From Rhynchonema sp. JSB1_4 (lineage: Eukaryota > Nematoda > Chromadorea > Monhysterida > Xyalidae): 64,000 nucleotides of DNA. The notes under the pieces were generated by a model. The model was not told where the DNA came from. It ran no database searches and saw only the letters and a program-made list of their open reading frames with translations. How positions within the stretch are numbered: the stretch's first letter is position 1; each line of letters opens with the position of its first letter. The stretch covers positions 178,734 to 242,733 of the forward strand of contig JASAMV010008948.1 of assembly GCA_030248065.1 (NCBI GenBank), given 5' to 3'. Of the stretch, positions 21,959 through 33,968 are shown piece after piece. A program made the position numbers and the translations under genes.

Positions 21959-24900
21959 TCTTGTTGCATGATGTGAAGCCCTTCAGATTTTGTCTCTAGT
22001 TTTCCGAGTGCTAATCGATATTGTATTGCATATATATGGTTCTTTGCGTTTCTGCACTTGTTAGGCAGAACTGTAGTTTTGTTGTTGACAGCAGTGTCGA
22101 GTTTTGTCTGTATATGTAGTTTCTTCAAAATTCCGAAGTGCCATGCTAAACTTAGTGAGCACATTTACCATTTTAGAGTTGTGCATTTTGCTGTGCAAAT
22201 TTGTTACAAATTTTGCAAATTTGTTTTCTAAGCGGGCAATTTATTACACTGCCTGACACTTTTGAATGTTAGACGGTAACGCGGTGCCTAGTTTACGGTT
22301 GTGCTGTGTTCCTTGACCCGTTTTCCTCACAAATGTTTTTTGTTTGTTTGTCGAAAAATCTCGTCTCAGTATTCTAACATTTTTTGCATCGACCTTGGTA
22401 AGGCGTTATTGTTTACGTTTCAGATCGAGATATCTCGTGCGACACATCGCAGAGCTTATTCTTGTTTCAGAGCTTGTTGCTGTTATGAAACAATGAACGA
22501 GAAGTAAACATGTTACTGCATGTAAAAACAAATGCTGAGTCAACACCAACCAGCTGCGTCATGGAGAATTCAGTCAAAAAATTTATGAAACGAATTGACA
22601 GTAAATACTCTTGGGGAAACTTTTCAACCGCGTTGCCTGATCCGCAAAGCGCATTATGTGTGTGCTTGTTGCACCGGTCACGTGACTACCAGCCGCTCAA
22701 CAAGCAAGTCTGACGTAATGATCTGCGACATCCTACGAGACAGCTGGCTGCTCGAGCTGATTGCGCTTTACGGATCAGGCAGCGCGTTTGAAAAGTTTCT
22801 CCCAAAAGTATTGTCAGGGTACACGATTGTTGCGGGCTGTAAATTTCAACAAGCTTATGGTTCTTCTTAATCTGCCTGTGATTACCACCTTATGATCACC
22901 GTGTATTAACAATAACTTCACTGTCTTCTTGAGGTCATCCAAGCTTTCATGACTTCATAGGCATCGCAGACCGGTCGCGGCAAAGGCCATGGCAACCAAC
23001 ACAAAGAAATCATGCGAAGTGTGATGCAAACTTTTATTCCCACAACAAGCCATTCTGTGGTTTTGTGGCCCCAAACAAAAAAAATCATTCGTATTTTCAG
23101 CATTTTTAAAATAATCAGTTTCGGACTGTATGAATCGGACAGACTGGCTGACATATGACAATAACATAAAACTATGTATGAGCGAATCAAACTTGGTGGT
23201 CAATGCTCTGTGAGACGTCAACAGCAACCCAAATTTGTACGTGCAGCAAACATGTGTGAACAACGTTTAGTGTGCTTGCAGATTCAGGAAATCTTATATT
23301 TACGTCTAATCCCAATTGGGTGCAAACTCCGATACCTCAAAGCAAAACCATCTGGTTCTGGACAGCTTACGGGCATCACTTGCCTGGAACTTAAAAGCTT
23401 GAGCATATTTTCAGGCTGAAGCCAAAGTCCATTGGAACCCAGGTTGAGTCAAATGAAACATCACAGTCACGAGATAATCGTTGACGTAAAGCATTAGTCG
23501 CTGAACTGCCACTTATAATTCGCTCTGCATCCAATTGGGACCAAAATTTTCAGGCAGACATGAACCTCTTGAATTGGGCCATGACCCACCATGCACCTCA
23601 ACCAAATCGTGGCAAACTGTTCGGCGTATCGAAACGACGGTATTTTATCGGGTCGAGGAAACTGAAAAGTGAAAAAATAAAAAAACGTGAAAAACCAAAA
23701 CTGGGAATGATGCACAAATCGCATGTGTGTGATATTGAATACGCAGCCCCGTTGATGAGTTTAGCTTGTCTCGTTCTGTTTTCACAGACGCAAAATGCAC
23801 TCATTGGTCACATGATGGCCCCAACAGTAGGTACTGGTGCACTTGGGCAACCCAATTCTCGAAAGATGTCCGTTTTGTCCTTTTTTCCGCTGGCCTTATA
23901 GAAGAAGCCTGAAAAAAATCTTATGTTCTGCGTGTGCCCCGAAAATTGCATGCCAGGCCAGTGGTGTGATGTGAGACGTGCTCTTGTACAGTCAGGCTCT
24001 TATCGTAATCCTCCAGGGGTCGTTTGAAATGAAACACACAGTTCAATCGTGCTTGCTCGACTTGTGGCATTTGCTCCTCATTTTATCATATGTGGAGGAT
24101 TATGCCACCGCAACTGTACCTCATCACGGCCCGTTTGCCGAATCGCGGTAGTCCGCTTGGCATGTCTGACATTGCGTTCTTCATCATTTTTTTGAAGCGC
24201 AGCACGCTGCTCGTCCGATGGTCGTCGTGGTCACCTTCGAAATAACTATAATTTCGATCGCTAATTTTTTGAGCACAACTCTTCTGCTTGAACTGTGTGT
24301 GATATTGTGTTCGAAAATTTTGTGAACTCCACTCCACACCAGTGGTGTCGTTGGGAAATCAAAAAGAGGGACCCGGAACCCAAAAAAAAAAACCCCGGCA
24401 CGGGGGGGGGGGGGCCCAAAAACGCTGATACTCAGGGGGGTTGTTCGAAAAATTCAAAAATAGTCACAAGGCAAGATGGTCATTTTGGGGGTCAAGCGAT
24501 TTTGGCATTTTGGAGGTAAAAATGGGCGATTTTTCCCGTTTTCGGAAAAGTTTTAGGGTAGATACCCTTGGACAAAAAGAAAATACTGAATTGTCCTGGG
24601 TGAAAAAAACAAAAAACCGGATACCCGAACAGGGGGAACCCCCCCCCCCCCCCAACCACACCCCCCCCCCCCTGTGTGGTTGCGCTGAACTCTATGTCGC
24701 AGGGCACGTTTCGATGTTTTTATAAAAAATCAACCTGTGTGTTTTCGTCACATCTGTTTTCCGCGCGGTGTACCAGGTCATCGTCAGTGCGAATGCACCA
24801 GATGGCCACGTGACCTCGAAAACAAGAGCTGGTTTTATGCTCACGTAAAACATCACTGTTTGTGCAAAGCTGCAGGCGTCGGCGAGCAGTGCACTCCAAT

Positions 24901-25880
24901 CTGACTGACGTGCCCTGACATTGGAACGTTGGCACATCGAGTGTCCGGTATCTTGCATTTTCGACCATCGGCACCTTGATTTTGATTTCATAGCGACATC
25001 AGTGCGATGATCCGTACGTACCTGATTCCTGCTCGTCTCCCTGCGCTAACGAAATGAGCAACAACGAAATACAAACTATCGACCAATGACTTGTCATAGT
25101 TTTCGAATTCAAACGCGATTACGCCTTGTTTTGGCCCACAGGACACTCGAGGTGCTGAAACATTAATTATGGAAGGCTGTTATAGCAAGCTTGGTGATGG
25201 TATGAATCGGTCTCGCTGGCCCTGGTCACGTGACTTTTTGTTCACGGGATACTTTGAAATTGGTATCAATATTTGATGACGCCATTTTACGCCATAAGCT
25301 TTACTAGCGTAAAGCTCTTGGGTCCATATAATGATCTGATGTAACATTTACCTTGGTAGCGCGCGATTCTTGCATTAACATTGTTAGGAAATTTACTGGA
25401 GCCAGTAATTTCGTCCAACTTTGAGTCCTTCATTTTAGGTCGGGGAACAGAACAGCTTTTACGCTGGACGAAGTTAGTGGCAACAGTAAATTTCTTAATA
25501 TTTTTTATTCAAAAAGTCACGTGACCAAAGCAGATCACATCCGATCCGATTACCGAGTTTAATATCGCTTTTGATTCGTATCTGAAAGCACTTTTTGCAA
25601 CATCACCAACAAGTGTCACTTGCCGAACAAGAGCCGAACCGAACTACCGTATGTGGCAGGCAAGGTTGACGCCGACCGACAGAGAGAGGCCAGAAATAGA
25701 ACGCATGAAAAACAACGGGAGGTCAGAAATATTGATAATTAGCGTTGCGAGATTGTGTGTACAAAGATCACATTTCAAATCTGCGCCATCTAAATGAAGC
25801 TTCAAACGGCAGCCTGCTTTGTGCCACCTGCCCACCTGTGATCAACCGGCCTATTACTTGGATGATTTTCACGGGATAGG
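21959..25880. other. Gene-free region with worn dispersed repeats
   Basis: No conserved gene is recognised. The part at about 23300-23560 matches, in reverse, bases 1-120 of the window (words CCAATTGGG and AAATGAAACATC). About 24337-24680 has G/C homopolymers near ACCAGTGGTGTCG and looks like another hAT-type MITE. A copy of the GGTGCACCAGGTCATCGTC repeat is at 24768-24810. Short open frames here show no domain. Confidence 0.5.
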
Positions 25881-26127
25881 TCAGGTTCTCATATATCATC
25901 TGTACGGAAAAGCGTGTGAGATACCATGGCTTGGCGCGAGGGGGTACTGGTAATGACATCGCAAACCCAAACCCTGCAACCGGACGAAATATCCCAACAT
26001 TTGTTTCCTGCGGGATATTGCGTCCAGTAAGGCACCACGACGAAATATCCCACAGGCGGCATATCGCAAACCCAGACAACCGGCAATATCCTACCCAAAG
26101 AAGCAGCGGAATATCCCAAAACTGATA

Positions 26128-26570
26128 TGGTAAGTTTCTAATTTCATTGCCTCACGCATTTTTAAGGACGCAGAAAAACTCCCGTTCGAAGTCGAAGCAC
26201 GCAACTAGCTCAACACACAGTCAACAAGCCACGCAGCTGACACACTATTTCGACAACCATATAGAATCCAAAAACCCCCTGCTTTCGGTCAGAGCCACGC
26301 TACCTGGCTATTTGTTTTCTTCCATTTTCTCTAAATACCGCCGCAACCCGTTTTCCTGACTTTCCTTATCTCTTGGTCACGTTGGCGCTCAACTTTTTCG
26401 GCTTTCATTCAGGAATTGGTGGATTCCAGCCCTAGCTTGTGCGACTGAAACATTCGAAGCGCACACGAGCCAGCTGCGTGGCTTGTTGACTGTGTTGCCT
26501 GCCTCGACTTCGAACGGGAGTTTCCCTGCGTCTGTAGAAATGCATGAGGCAACGAAATTAGAAATTTACT
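26128..26570. repeat. Foldback element with ~110 bp arms
   Basis: The left arm (about 26128-26240) and right arm (about 26465-26570) are near-complementary. Both carry CCCGTTCGAAGTCGA-like and CAAGCCACGCAGCTG-like text, read in opposite orientation. The flank at 25940-26120 has repeats of GAAATATCCC, partly echoed in reverse near 26860-26920. No coding capacity is evident. Confidence 0.7.
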
Positions 26571-26949
26571 GTGGCAATGGTTGACAATACACCGATCGGC
26601 TCGAGTCGCAACAAAGTGCCTAGGAGACTACGCTTGGTGTTTCGAACAGATCATTCATGCATTGACGATGATCAATACTGTGTTGTGCATCAAAAATCAT
26701 CCGGGCCCGTTTTTTTGTGCATTCTGTGCATTTTTTTGTGGCAGATCTTGACTTCGGCTTCCTTTCGCTTAGGCTTTGGCTGCTTGCAGCCAGGAAGATC
26801 TGTCTAAGAAAACAAGAAACGCGACGAAAAAATACGACATTACGATACCGTGGTGTGTGTTGGGGTATTGCGCCCGTTTGCACCAGAGAGCAGGCTACAG
26901 TTTGGGATATTCTGTCACAGGATCTGCGACGGGTCATGCGGCAGCAAAT

Positions 26950-28059
26950 ATACAGTATACCTAAATTGCAAAATCTTGTTTACCGACGTGCGTCGCACCG
27001 AATCTCCTTCAACGCTGGAAAAATTTGAATCCCCTGGACATGTGTCTGAATACACAAAGCTCTGTTATTTGAGATTGGCAAATGTGTCATTATTATCACC
27101 AAGGTCACTAATCGGAGGAGGGTTTAAAGCAAACTCACATTGCGACCTTAGTACCCAACCGAGAACCAGAGCAACACGCGTGTCAAGACTGAGGAATGTT
27201 GTGGTGGCCGTAGGCTGTGCTGGTTGTAGTTGTAGACCTGTGCACCACCAACATGGTTTTCGGATTGATAGGCAACGCGACTTGCGCAATGCCGACTGCG
27301 GCATGACAGGCGGGTCGGATAAGAAAAAACCCAACGAAGGACAGCAAGGGACTCGGAAATATATTGAGTCAGATCGCGATTAAGACTGCGGTCCACTACT
27401 TGTCTTGCATGGAATAATATTTTAATATTTTGACATTTGAGTGATTCATTTTGACTAGGAGGAAAAACCTTATCCTTTTGCGTAATATCCTCTCAAATTT
27501 TAGGCTTCTCCAGCCTTTCATACATAGATCAGTTTACCAACGCACAGGTCAACGATAAGCCAAACTCTGTTTCAATAGTATTCATGGTATTGATGTGCAG
27601 GCTAATGCTAAGGGTGACCGTAATTGCTTTGCATGTGTGGCGGCTCCCTTTCACTACACGAGTCCGAATGAAGTGAGATGAACAAAAATAATGATATGCC
27701 CTTCATAACGCATTTTTGCTCCAGTAGGGACAGGGTAGAGCCTTAACCTAACGCATATTAAACCTTCCCTGGCGTCGCTTATTTCTGTGTGCGGTGTGAA
27801 AAAATCGTTACGGGTGCACAAGCCCTGGGGTCATGAAACCCATGACAAGAGCCAGGGTATTCCATCCAAGGGGTGAACGGGTGTGAAAGGGCACAACCAG
27901 CTTTATGCATGGGCCAAACAGGGTTGTGAGGATGGTAGGGTCTAGGGTCATTCACTATAATCGCCGAAAATATGTCACGAATGAACCATTTTGTGAGGAA
28001 GGGAAGCAGATGAGAACCTCAGGTCGTCTGTCGTCGGTCACGCATTTTGGGAAACCCCA
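26950..28059. other. Gene-free region, nothing recognised
   Basis: Short open frames occur on both strands, but none shows a domain, a plausible intron chain or similarity to a known family. No tRNA or rRNA pattern was seen. Confidence 0.4.
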
Positions 28060-29010
28060 ACCCTTGAGAGAGAGAAAATACCTCAAGCCTAAGCCTAAAA
28101 CTAAGCCTAAAACCAGGCTTGAGATAAAGGAAAGTTAATTTTCCAAGTGTCTTGGGTTCCCAATGAGCGTCGGTCACCCACGCACGTTGGGAAAAGCTAG
28201 TCCAGTTGCTTTGCAAGAGATAAAACGCAAATTATCGATTTCACGATGGAAGGGACAGGAAGTTGTCTGATTCTACAATTTCATCACTAATTTTCTCTAT
28301 GCTTAAGCATAGTCCTATGGTTAAGCTTAGGCTTGTTTTCAGGCTTAGGCTTAAAGGACCCCCTGAATCAAATGAAACGCACAGCCAAGCTGATAACGGG
28401 CTGTATCTCTAGCGGCCTGTCATGGAAAACCTGACTCGTGCTCTTTGGTGGAAAAATTGCTGAATTAATCGAACATGGCACGGGTTTGCTCATCGTTTGG
28501 CCTAAGCCCAAGCCTAATAGGCCCAAGCCCAATAATAATGTAACAGCAGTGAGTTTTGTCCGTTTCGGCCTGTTTTCACAGACGGGCGAGGTGCCAGGCC
28601 TCGTCGGTGCGAACACCTCTGGCCAATTGACCTCCAGAAAGGACCTCGAGCAGATCTTATTGCTCAAGTAAAACATCACTGCTGCGCACAAAAGTGCAAA
28701 CCAGTGAGAGAGGGCAACTGGTAATTAAACCACAAGTTAGCCACGTGCCGGGAAGACTGATTATAAATAAAACGGATTAAACGGATTTTCCGGATTAAAC
28801 GGATTTTTGCGTGCTGGGGGGAAGACTGATTATGGATTGGAAAATAAAACGGATTAAACGGAATCCAGCTGTAACTTAGTCCTGAACCAAGGCTTGGGCT
28901 TAGGCTTCAGCTCAGGCTTAGGCTTAGGCTTAGGTTCGCGTTTGCGCACATATTTAGGCTTGGGCCTTGGCTCAGGCTTAAACTTAGGCTTGGGCTTAGG
29001 CTGAATACAT
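28060..29010. repeat. Degenerate TTAGGC tracts
   Basis: Runs of TTAGGC and its complement, with many point variants (TTGGGC, TCAGGC), lie at about 28083-28125, 28315-28358, 28500-28535 and 28890-29005. Shorter ones are at 30085-30105 and 48845-48905. TTAGGC is the nematode telomere unit. These copies are too short and worn to be a telomere and are best read as interstitial telomere-like repeats. Confidence 0.75.
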
Positions 29011-29087
29011 GCATGGCATGCATAGCACTCGTAATCAGTCTTCCCGGGAAACGGCCCTGGGGGGAAGGCTGATTATGCGGATTCCGT

Positions 29088-29735
29088 AAAGGGGAAATTG
29101 CACATTCCTAATCGCCTTTCAGGTTTTACAAGTGTTTAGACAGCAATGTGGGCATCACAAAAGTCAAATCATTTGGTACAAACTCTCAAACATGTACCCG
29201 GGAGATTCCGTTTAAGACAAGCCACTGGGAACAAAATTCGGCGCGGACCGGCCGAATTTCCACCTGCGCATTCAGGCAATTTGCCTGATCAAAAAGCTGT
29301 CAAGGCGACAGAATGTTTCGCACGATTCTTGAAACTCACTAACTATAGAATTTCGCTTTTCTTTATATTTCGAATTTCAACGAATTGTTCCAGCGTGACA
29401 AGCAGAGCATGAAACATTTAGCAGACACGCTGGAACAATTCGTTGAAATTCGAAATATAAAGAAAAGCGAAATTCTATAGTTAGTGAGTTTCAAAAAACA
29501 TGCGAAACATTCTGTCGCCTTGAGAGCTTTTTGATCAGGCAAGTTGCCTGAATGCGCAGGTAGAAATTCGGCCGGTCCGCGCCGAATTTTGTTCCCAGTG
29601 GCTTGTCTTAAACGGAATCTCCCGGGTACATGTTTGAGAGTTTGTACCAAATGATTTGACTTTTGTGATGCCCACATTGCTGTCTAAACACTTGTAAAAC
29701 CTGAAAGGCGATTAGGAATGTGCAATTTCCCCTTT
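29088..29735. repeat. Near-perfect 648-bp palindrome (foldback element)
   Basis: The two halves are inverted copies of each other for about 310 bp, centred near 29411. Outer ends read AAAGGGGAAATTG and CAATTTCCCCTTT. Both arms contain the same open frame in opposite directions (starting MWASQKSNHLVQ), which therefore need not be a gene. Arm identity is very high, with a few differences such as CACGATTC against CATGTTTT. The flanks (29030-29087 and 29740-29830) are the CTGATTATG-type repeat of the family at 175-350. Confidence 0.88.
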
Positions 29736-30597
29736 AATCCGTTTTATTTTCAAATCCATAATCAGTCTTCCCCCCAGAGCCTCTGCAGGGTGCACTGATT
29801 ACAATAGTAATCAGTCTTCCATCAACCGTTAGCCACACTCCACTAGTACGTTACAATAATGTAACCCGCTAGTACGTTACAATAATGTAACAGCAGTGAC
29901 GTTTTGCCCGTTTCCCGAGACACGGGGAAAACGGGAAGTCAATTTTGAAACTGGACTAAGTTTTACCAAAATGCGTCACCCACCACCCACCCGGGCCGGA
30001 ATGGGTTCTCTTCAACGGGAGATAGAATTCACATAAACGGAATCCAACTCTGGATTTCTATTTCGTTCAACTTTTGGATCAGGCTTCGATTCAGGCTTAG
30101 GCTTAGCTAAGCTTTTTTGCCTTCATTTATTTCTCTGTTTTTTCCTTTTCATTGCTGCCTTCATCAAGCTCTCACTTTTTATGGTGTCTTCTACTAATAG
30201 ATAATATTAATCTGTCACAACTTTCCATTTTTATAATTAGGCCCAAGCCAGGAAGACCTGTGCACATTTCTCATATCCACGCCAAATTTAAAGCCTGAAA
30301 CGAGACCTCAACACCATTAGGATACGGCAGTTTCGCGTCAGTTATCAGTTATCAGTTATCCATCCAATTCATGTTCACACATTCACACACAATTTCCGAT
30401 GTTGGGGTCAAAGGAAAACATGGTCAAAAAAGACCAAAATTTCCAAAAATTTTCTTAGGGAAGCATGTTTACGTTTTTGTGATTCGGTTTCTGCCAACCG
30501 GGTCCATATGGGCCCCACAAAAAATGTGCACATGTTCTCCGCGAAGCGCTATTTTTGGAGATTTTTGGGCAAAAAAGGCGCTTTTGGCTTGAAATTT

Positions 30598-30690
30598 TAG
30601 CAATTCGGGTCGGGTCGGGCCGGCAACCTCCAAATCTCCGGCCCAACCCAAAAGTCCAAAATCCCGTCCCGGCCCGATCCTAATCACTGG
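30598..30690. repeat. GC-rich hAT terminal fragment
   Basis: The words GGCCCGATCC, CAAATCTCCGGCCC and AAGTCCAAAATC match terminal parts of GC-rich hAT elements at 31733-31834, 47215-47310 and 48515-48575. No paired left end was found, so this is probably a solo or truncated end. Confidence 0.5.
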
Positions 30691-30846
30691 TTCTCTCTGC
30701 ACGATATGGGTGATTTGTGTCCTCATTTTTATCTTTTCCAATTTCCGCCAATTTTTGTCGGCGTCGGCGTACGTGCATTTCCCTTCAGCCTTCAGATTGA
30801 GCTGGATCTAAAACGAACAAAGTGGTGACGATACGAACAAACAGCA

Positions 30847-33658
30847 ATGACATCAACGGAAAAAGACGCTGACGCAGACGGAAATATGGGCATGGGTGAC
30901 GAATTTGCGGCCTGTGAGCGCTTCTTGGATCAAGCTGAATCTATGTCTTCTTCGGATATGGAAACCGAAGTTGGCGGCGTTGAATTTATTTTCATTTTTG
31001 TTTTGAAATTCATGGTGGACCCGGGACTGTACTGAGCAGTTGGGCACCAGGCCGTAACATGTAACATACTACGTTTTTACACGATTCATAGTAAAAACAT
31101 TAAAAATTTTTAACCAAAAACCTAACCCCCAACCTCACCCAAACCCCCTCGGTACATAACCCCCCAGGGCATCGGCTCCGCCGGTACAGTAGGTATCCCC
31201 CCTCTCCGAGCCCGGTACAGTAGGTATCAGTGTAGTTCCTGGGGGGGAGGGGGGGTCCCCCCCCTAAGGTACACTAACCGCCGCGACCAAGGTACACTAG
31301 TACACTAACCGCCGCGCCAGGTACACTAACCGCCTCAATTTTTGCCTAAAATCGGCATTTTTAGGCCTAAAATGGCCATTTTTAGGCCTAAAATGGGTGA
31401 TTTTTAGGTCAATGTCAATGATGTCAAAAGTCGCCAAAATACCCTTTTTATGGAGATTTTTTTCCAAAAAGGGGTAAAAATCGGTCAAATTTTCTACCTC
31501 AAAAAGTGACTTTTTCCTGGATTTGGGTCTTCCCCCCCCCCCTTCCCCCCCAGGGAGGTACACTAACCGCCGCACGGAAAAAAGGGGTAGGTACACTAAC
31601 CGCCGCGCCGGACCAGGAACTACACTGGTAGGTATCCCCCTCCAGAGTACCTCCAACACTGGTGGTGCGCACTTTGCCGTGTGGCTGTTTTCGCATGAGC
31701 ATTTGTTTATTGCTTTGCTATCAAAGGTCGCAATCTTGCCCGGCCCGACCCTCTAAATCTCTGGCCCGACCCGGCCCGGCTCGAACCAAAAGCCCAAAAT
31801 CGTGAGCCAGCCCGATTGTAACCTCTGCTTGTCTGCTATCATATTTTCAGGCTCTCATTGTATCATGGACAGCGCGCGTCGAGAAGTTGTGGTCGAGCGT
31901 TGAATCTCTCGGACTGTTCAGCACGAACGAAACCGTCAAAGAGATTGCGACTTCAAGCTTGAGATATTTGCTTCTCCCTGCGTTCGCTGGATGTCTGCGA
32001 TACCATCAACAGACGCCTGAACGCAGGAAACGCGTGCTGGCTGAAGCCAAGGTCAGTTTTGTTCCAGGATCCCAGCCAGTTCGCTTTTTCCTTTCGTAAA
32101 CAACTTTTGCGAGGTCTAATTTCAGTATAAACTGCCATTTAGGAGCATTACAACACGTATTTGGACAATTTACGGCTGTACGAAGTGTTAGCCGAACGCG
32201 ACAGCAGCGTTCTGATACCGTCGTCATCGGCTAATGCCGGTGCTGCAAGAGAAATAAAGATAAAACGGTTGGTTATTAGGCATTAGGCTTCGATTTTATT
32301 CGATTGTTTAATGGTCGACATCTAATTTCGTCTTCAAGATACCGACAAAAAAGCGAACTGGAAAGAAATATCGCCCGTCTTCGCAATGAAAATGACGGAG
32401 ATGAAGAGTTGCTACGGGCTCTCTACTTGGATCAACTGAAAATTTGGGCATACAGAGCGTCGGAAGATCTTGAGAGCATATCCAGTTAGTTTCTGGAGTT
32501 AACGAAATATTCCAAAAAAATATGAAATCAATTCCAGTCGCATGACTTTGACTTTCAGTTGAATTACAAATGCTGGAAATGCGCAGCAAGCAATCACAGA
32601 CAGTCGGTTCAAGTTCAGCGGCAGCTCAGAACGACAGAGTACTGTTTCCATGATTGTTTGTTTTTATTTAAAGATTTAATGATAGTAAAATTTAAAACAG
32701 CACTTTTCTTGTTATTCAGTCAACCAAACCACTCAAACCGTTGATACTCGCGCGGGATGACGTGCAAAAACAAGTGTTCGGTGCTGGATACCCAAGTTTG
32801 CCAACAATGACCGTTCAAGAGTGGTATGACGGCATGGCCGCAGAGGGGAAATTCGCTCAACCGTTGGTTTTCTGTCCCATTTTTTGAGATTAAACTGCTT
32901 TTTTGTTCACGTGACTTCTAACGTCGTTTTTAAAAAAAATTTAAACAATGCTAATTGGTTGTTTTGGTTGCCTGCTCCGTCCGGCCTGTTTTATCAGATG
33001 GGCGGTGCACCAGGCAGTGTAGTTCCTGGTCCGGCGGGGAATTAAAAGTGTACCCTCAGTATTTTTGGAGGGGAATGAAGTGTACCCCGAGGGGAAGACC
33101 CTATTTCGGAGAAAAGTCATTTTCAGAGGGGAAATTTCAATTAGTTTTGCCCTTTTTGGAAAAAATTCTCAATGTAAACGGTGTATTTGGCGATATTTGA
33201 CATTTGAACGTAAAAGTTGCCTACAAATGCCCTGCCCACAAATTTTTGGCAAAAATTGGAGAATTTTGCGTACCCGGTGGGGGAATTAAGGGGGTAAGCG
33301 TGTCATGTACCATGTACCATAGGGGAGCCCCTCCCCCAGGAACAACACTGGCATGGCACCAAGTCATCATCACTGCGAACGCACAACAATACTTCGAAAA
33401 CTAAAAAGGCACGCATGTCTGTTTTTATGTCCGCTGTACTTTGTTTTCTTTGTTCAGTGCAGCTCCTCCACCACCCGATCCGAGCGCTGAGCCAACAGCG
33501 AGAGAGGAGGAGGAAGAACGACAACGAAGCATTGCGATGGATGATTATAAAGACGGTCGGATAGTTTTTTGTTTCTGTTCACTGTTTTTGAAAATATCAC
33601 CATTGTTTCTGTTCCAGACCATCGGCGCGGATGGGGCAACACACACAACAAGGGATGA
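30847..33658 (+). CDS. IGBP1: PP2A-binding regulator alpha4/TAP42
   Basis: Alpha4 binds and stabilises the catalytic subunits of PP2A, PP4 and PP6 and acts in TOR signalling in the cytosol. Exons: 30847-30969, 31851-32051, 32143-32267, 32339-32484, 32559-32638, 32720-32862, 33458-33555 and 33618-33658, giving 318 residues in frame. Diagnostic stretches are [20 protein letters not shown] with [53 protein letters not shown] and the C-terminal [18 protein letters not shown]. Exon 4 is entered at an unusual TTCAAG acceptor. Intron 1 (880 bp) contains nested MITEs, and intron 6 contains another. PHAX begins 310 bp downstream. Confidence 0.93.
31066..31660. mobile_element. Truncated CAGTGTTGGAGGT-family MITE hosting another MITE
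   Basis: Read on the minus strand it matches 7142-7613, with end ACCTCCAACACTG and GGTACAGTAGGTATCC words. The other end is cut off within the core near 31066. A complete MITE is inserted at 31228-31627. All of this lies in IGBP1 intron 1. Confidence 0.75.
31228..31627. mobile_element. hAT-type MITE, GGCGGTTAGTGTACC word type
   Basis: Ends CAGTGTAGTTCCTGG and CCAGGAACTACACTG, with a perfect target duplication GTAGGTAT (31220-31227 and 31628-31635). Read on the minus strand, the word GGCGGTTAGTGTACC repeats in one direction at both ends. It is nearly the same as 46750-47149. Confidence 0.92.
31733..31834. mobile_element. Short GC-rich hAT remnant
   Basis: About 100 bp bounded by AAGGTCGCAAT and ATTGTAACCTCTG, with CCCGGCCCGACC words between. 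It looks like a hAT element reduced to its two ends. Similar minimal pieces occur at 47215-47310 and 48515-48575. No clear target duplication was seen. Confidence 0.5.
33015..33350. mobile_element. hAT-type MITE, GGGGAATTAAAGTGTACC word type
   Basis: Ends CAGTGTAGTTCCTGG and CAGGAACAACACTG, with the family core. It splits a copy of the GGTGCACCAGGTCATC repeat in IGBP1 intron 6. The flanks GCACCAGG and GCATGGCA suggest a damaged duplication. Confidence 0.8.
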
Positions 33659-33968
33659 AAATCAATGGCTTTTGAAAGTTCCGTGATACACACTATTCAA
33701 AACATTTTCGTGATCGTCCCCTTGACATTGAAATGTTTTTATGATTGTTCATTTTTCTGCATAAACTTCACGATTCTTGTTTCCATCCTGTCACCGATTG
33801 TTCCTTGCTGCAGTTTATTTGTGCTGCTTGTGCTTTTCGTTCGAGCACATTACTTCATTCTCTTGTTATTGGTGCGCGACGAACGATGGACAAAAAAATC
33901 CAGATTTCTCCAGGTCTTCCATTTTCTGCGACAGCGAAATCCCTGCGCGACATGAAGGCCAATTGACA

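Noticed and set aside
24295..24725. Small genes around 24.3-24.7 kb
   Set aside because: The frames overlap G/C homopolymers and terminal motifs of a MITE; no conserved residues are visible.
28060..29010. A true chromosome end or telomere
   Set aside because: TTAGGC units are few, degenerate and in both orientations, with ordinary genes on both sides.
29146..29677. Two near-identical open frames on opposite strands (MWASQKSNH start)
   Set aside because: They are the two arms of one palindrome; identity follows from the inverted repeat, not from selection on protein.
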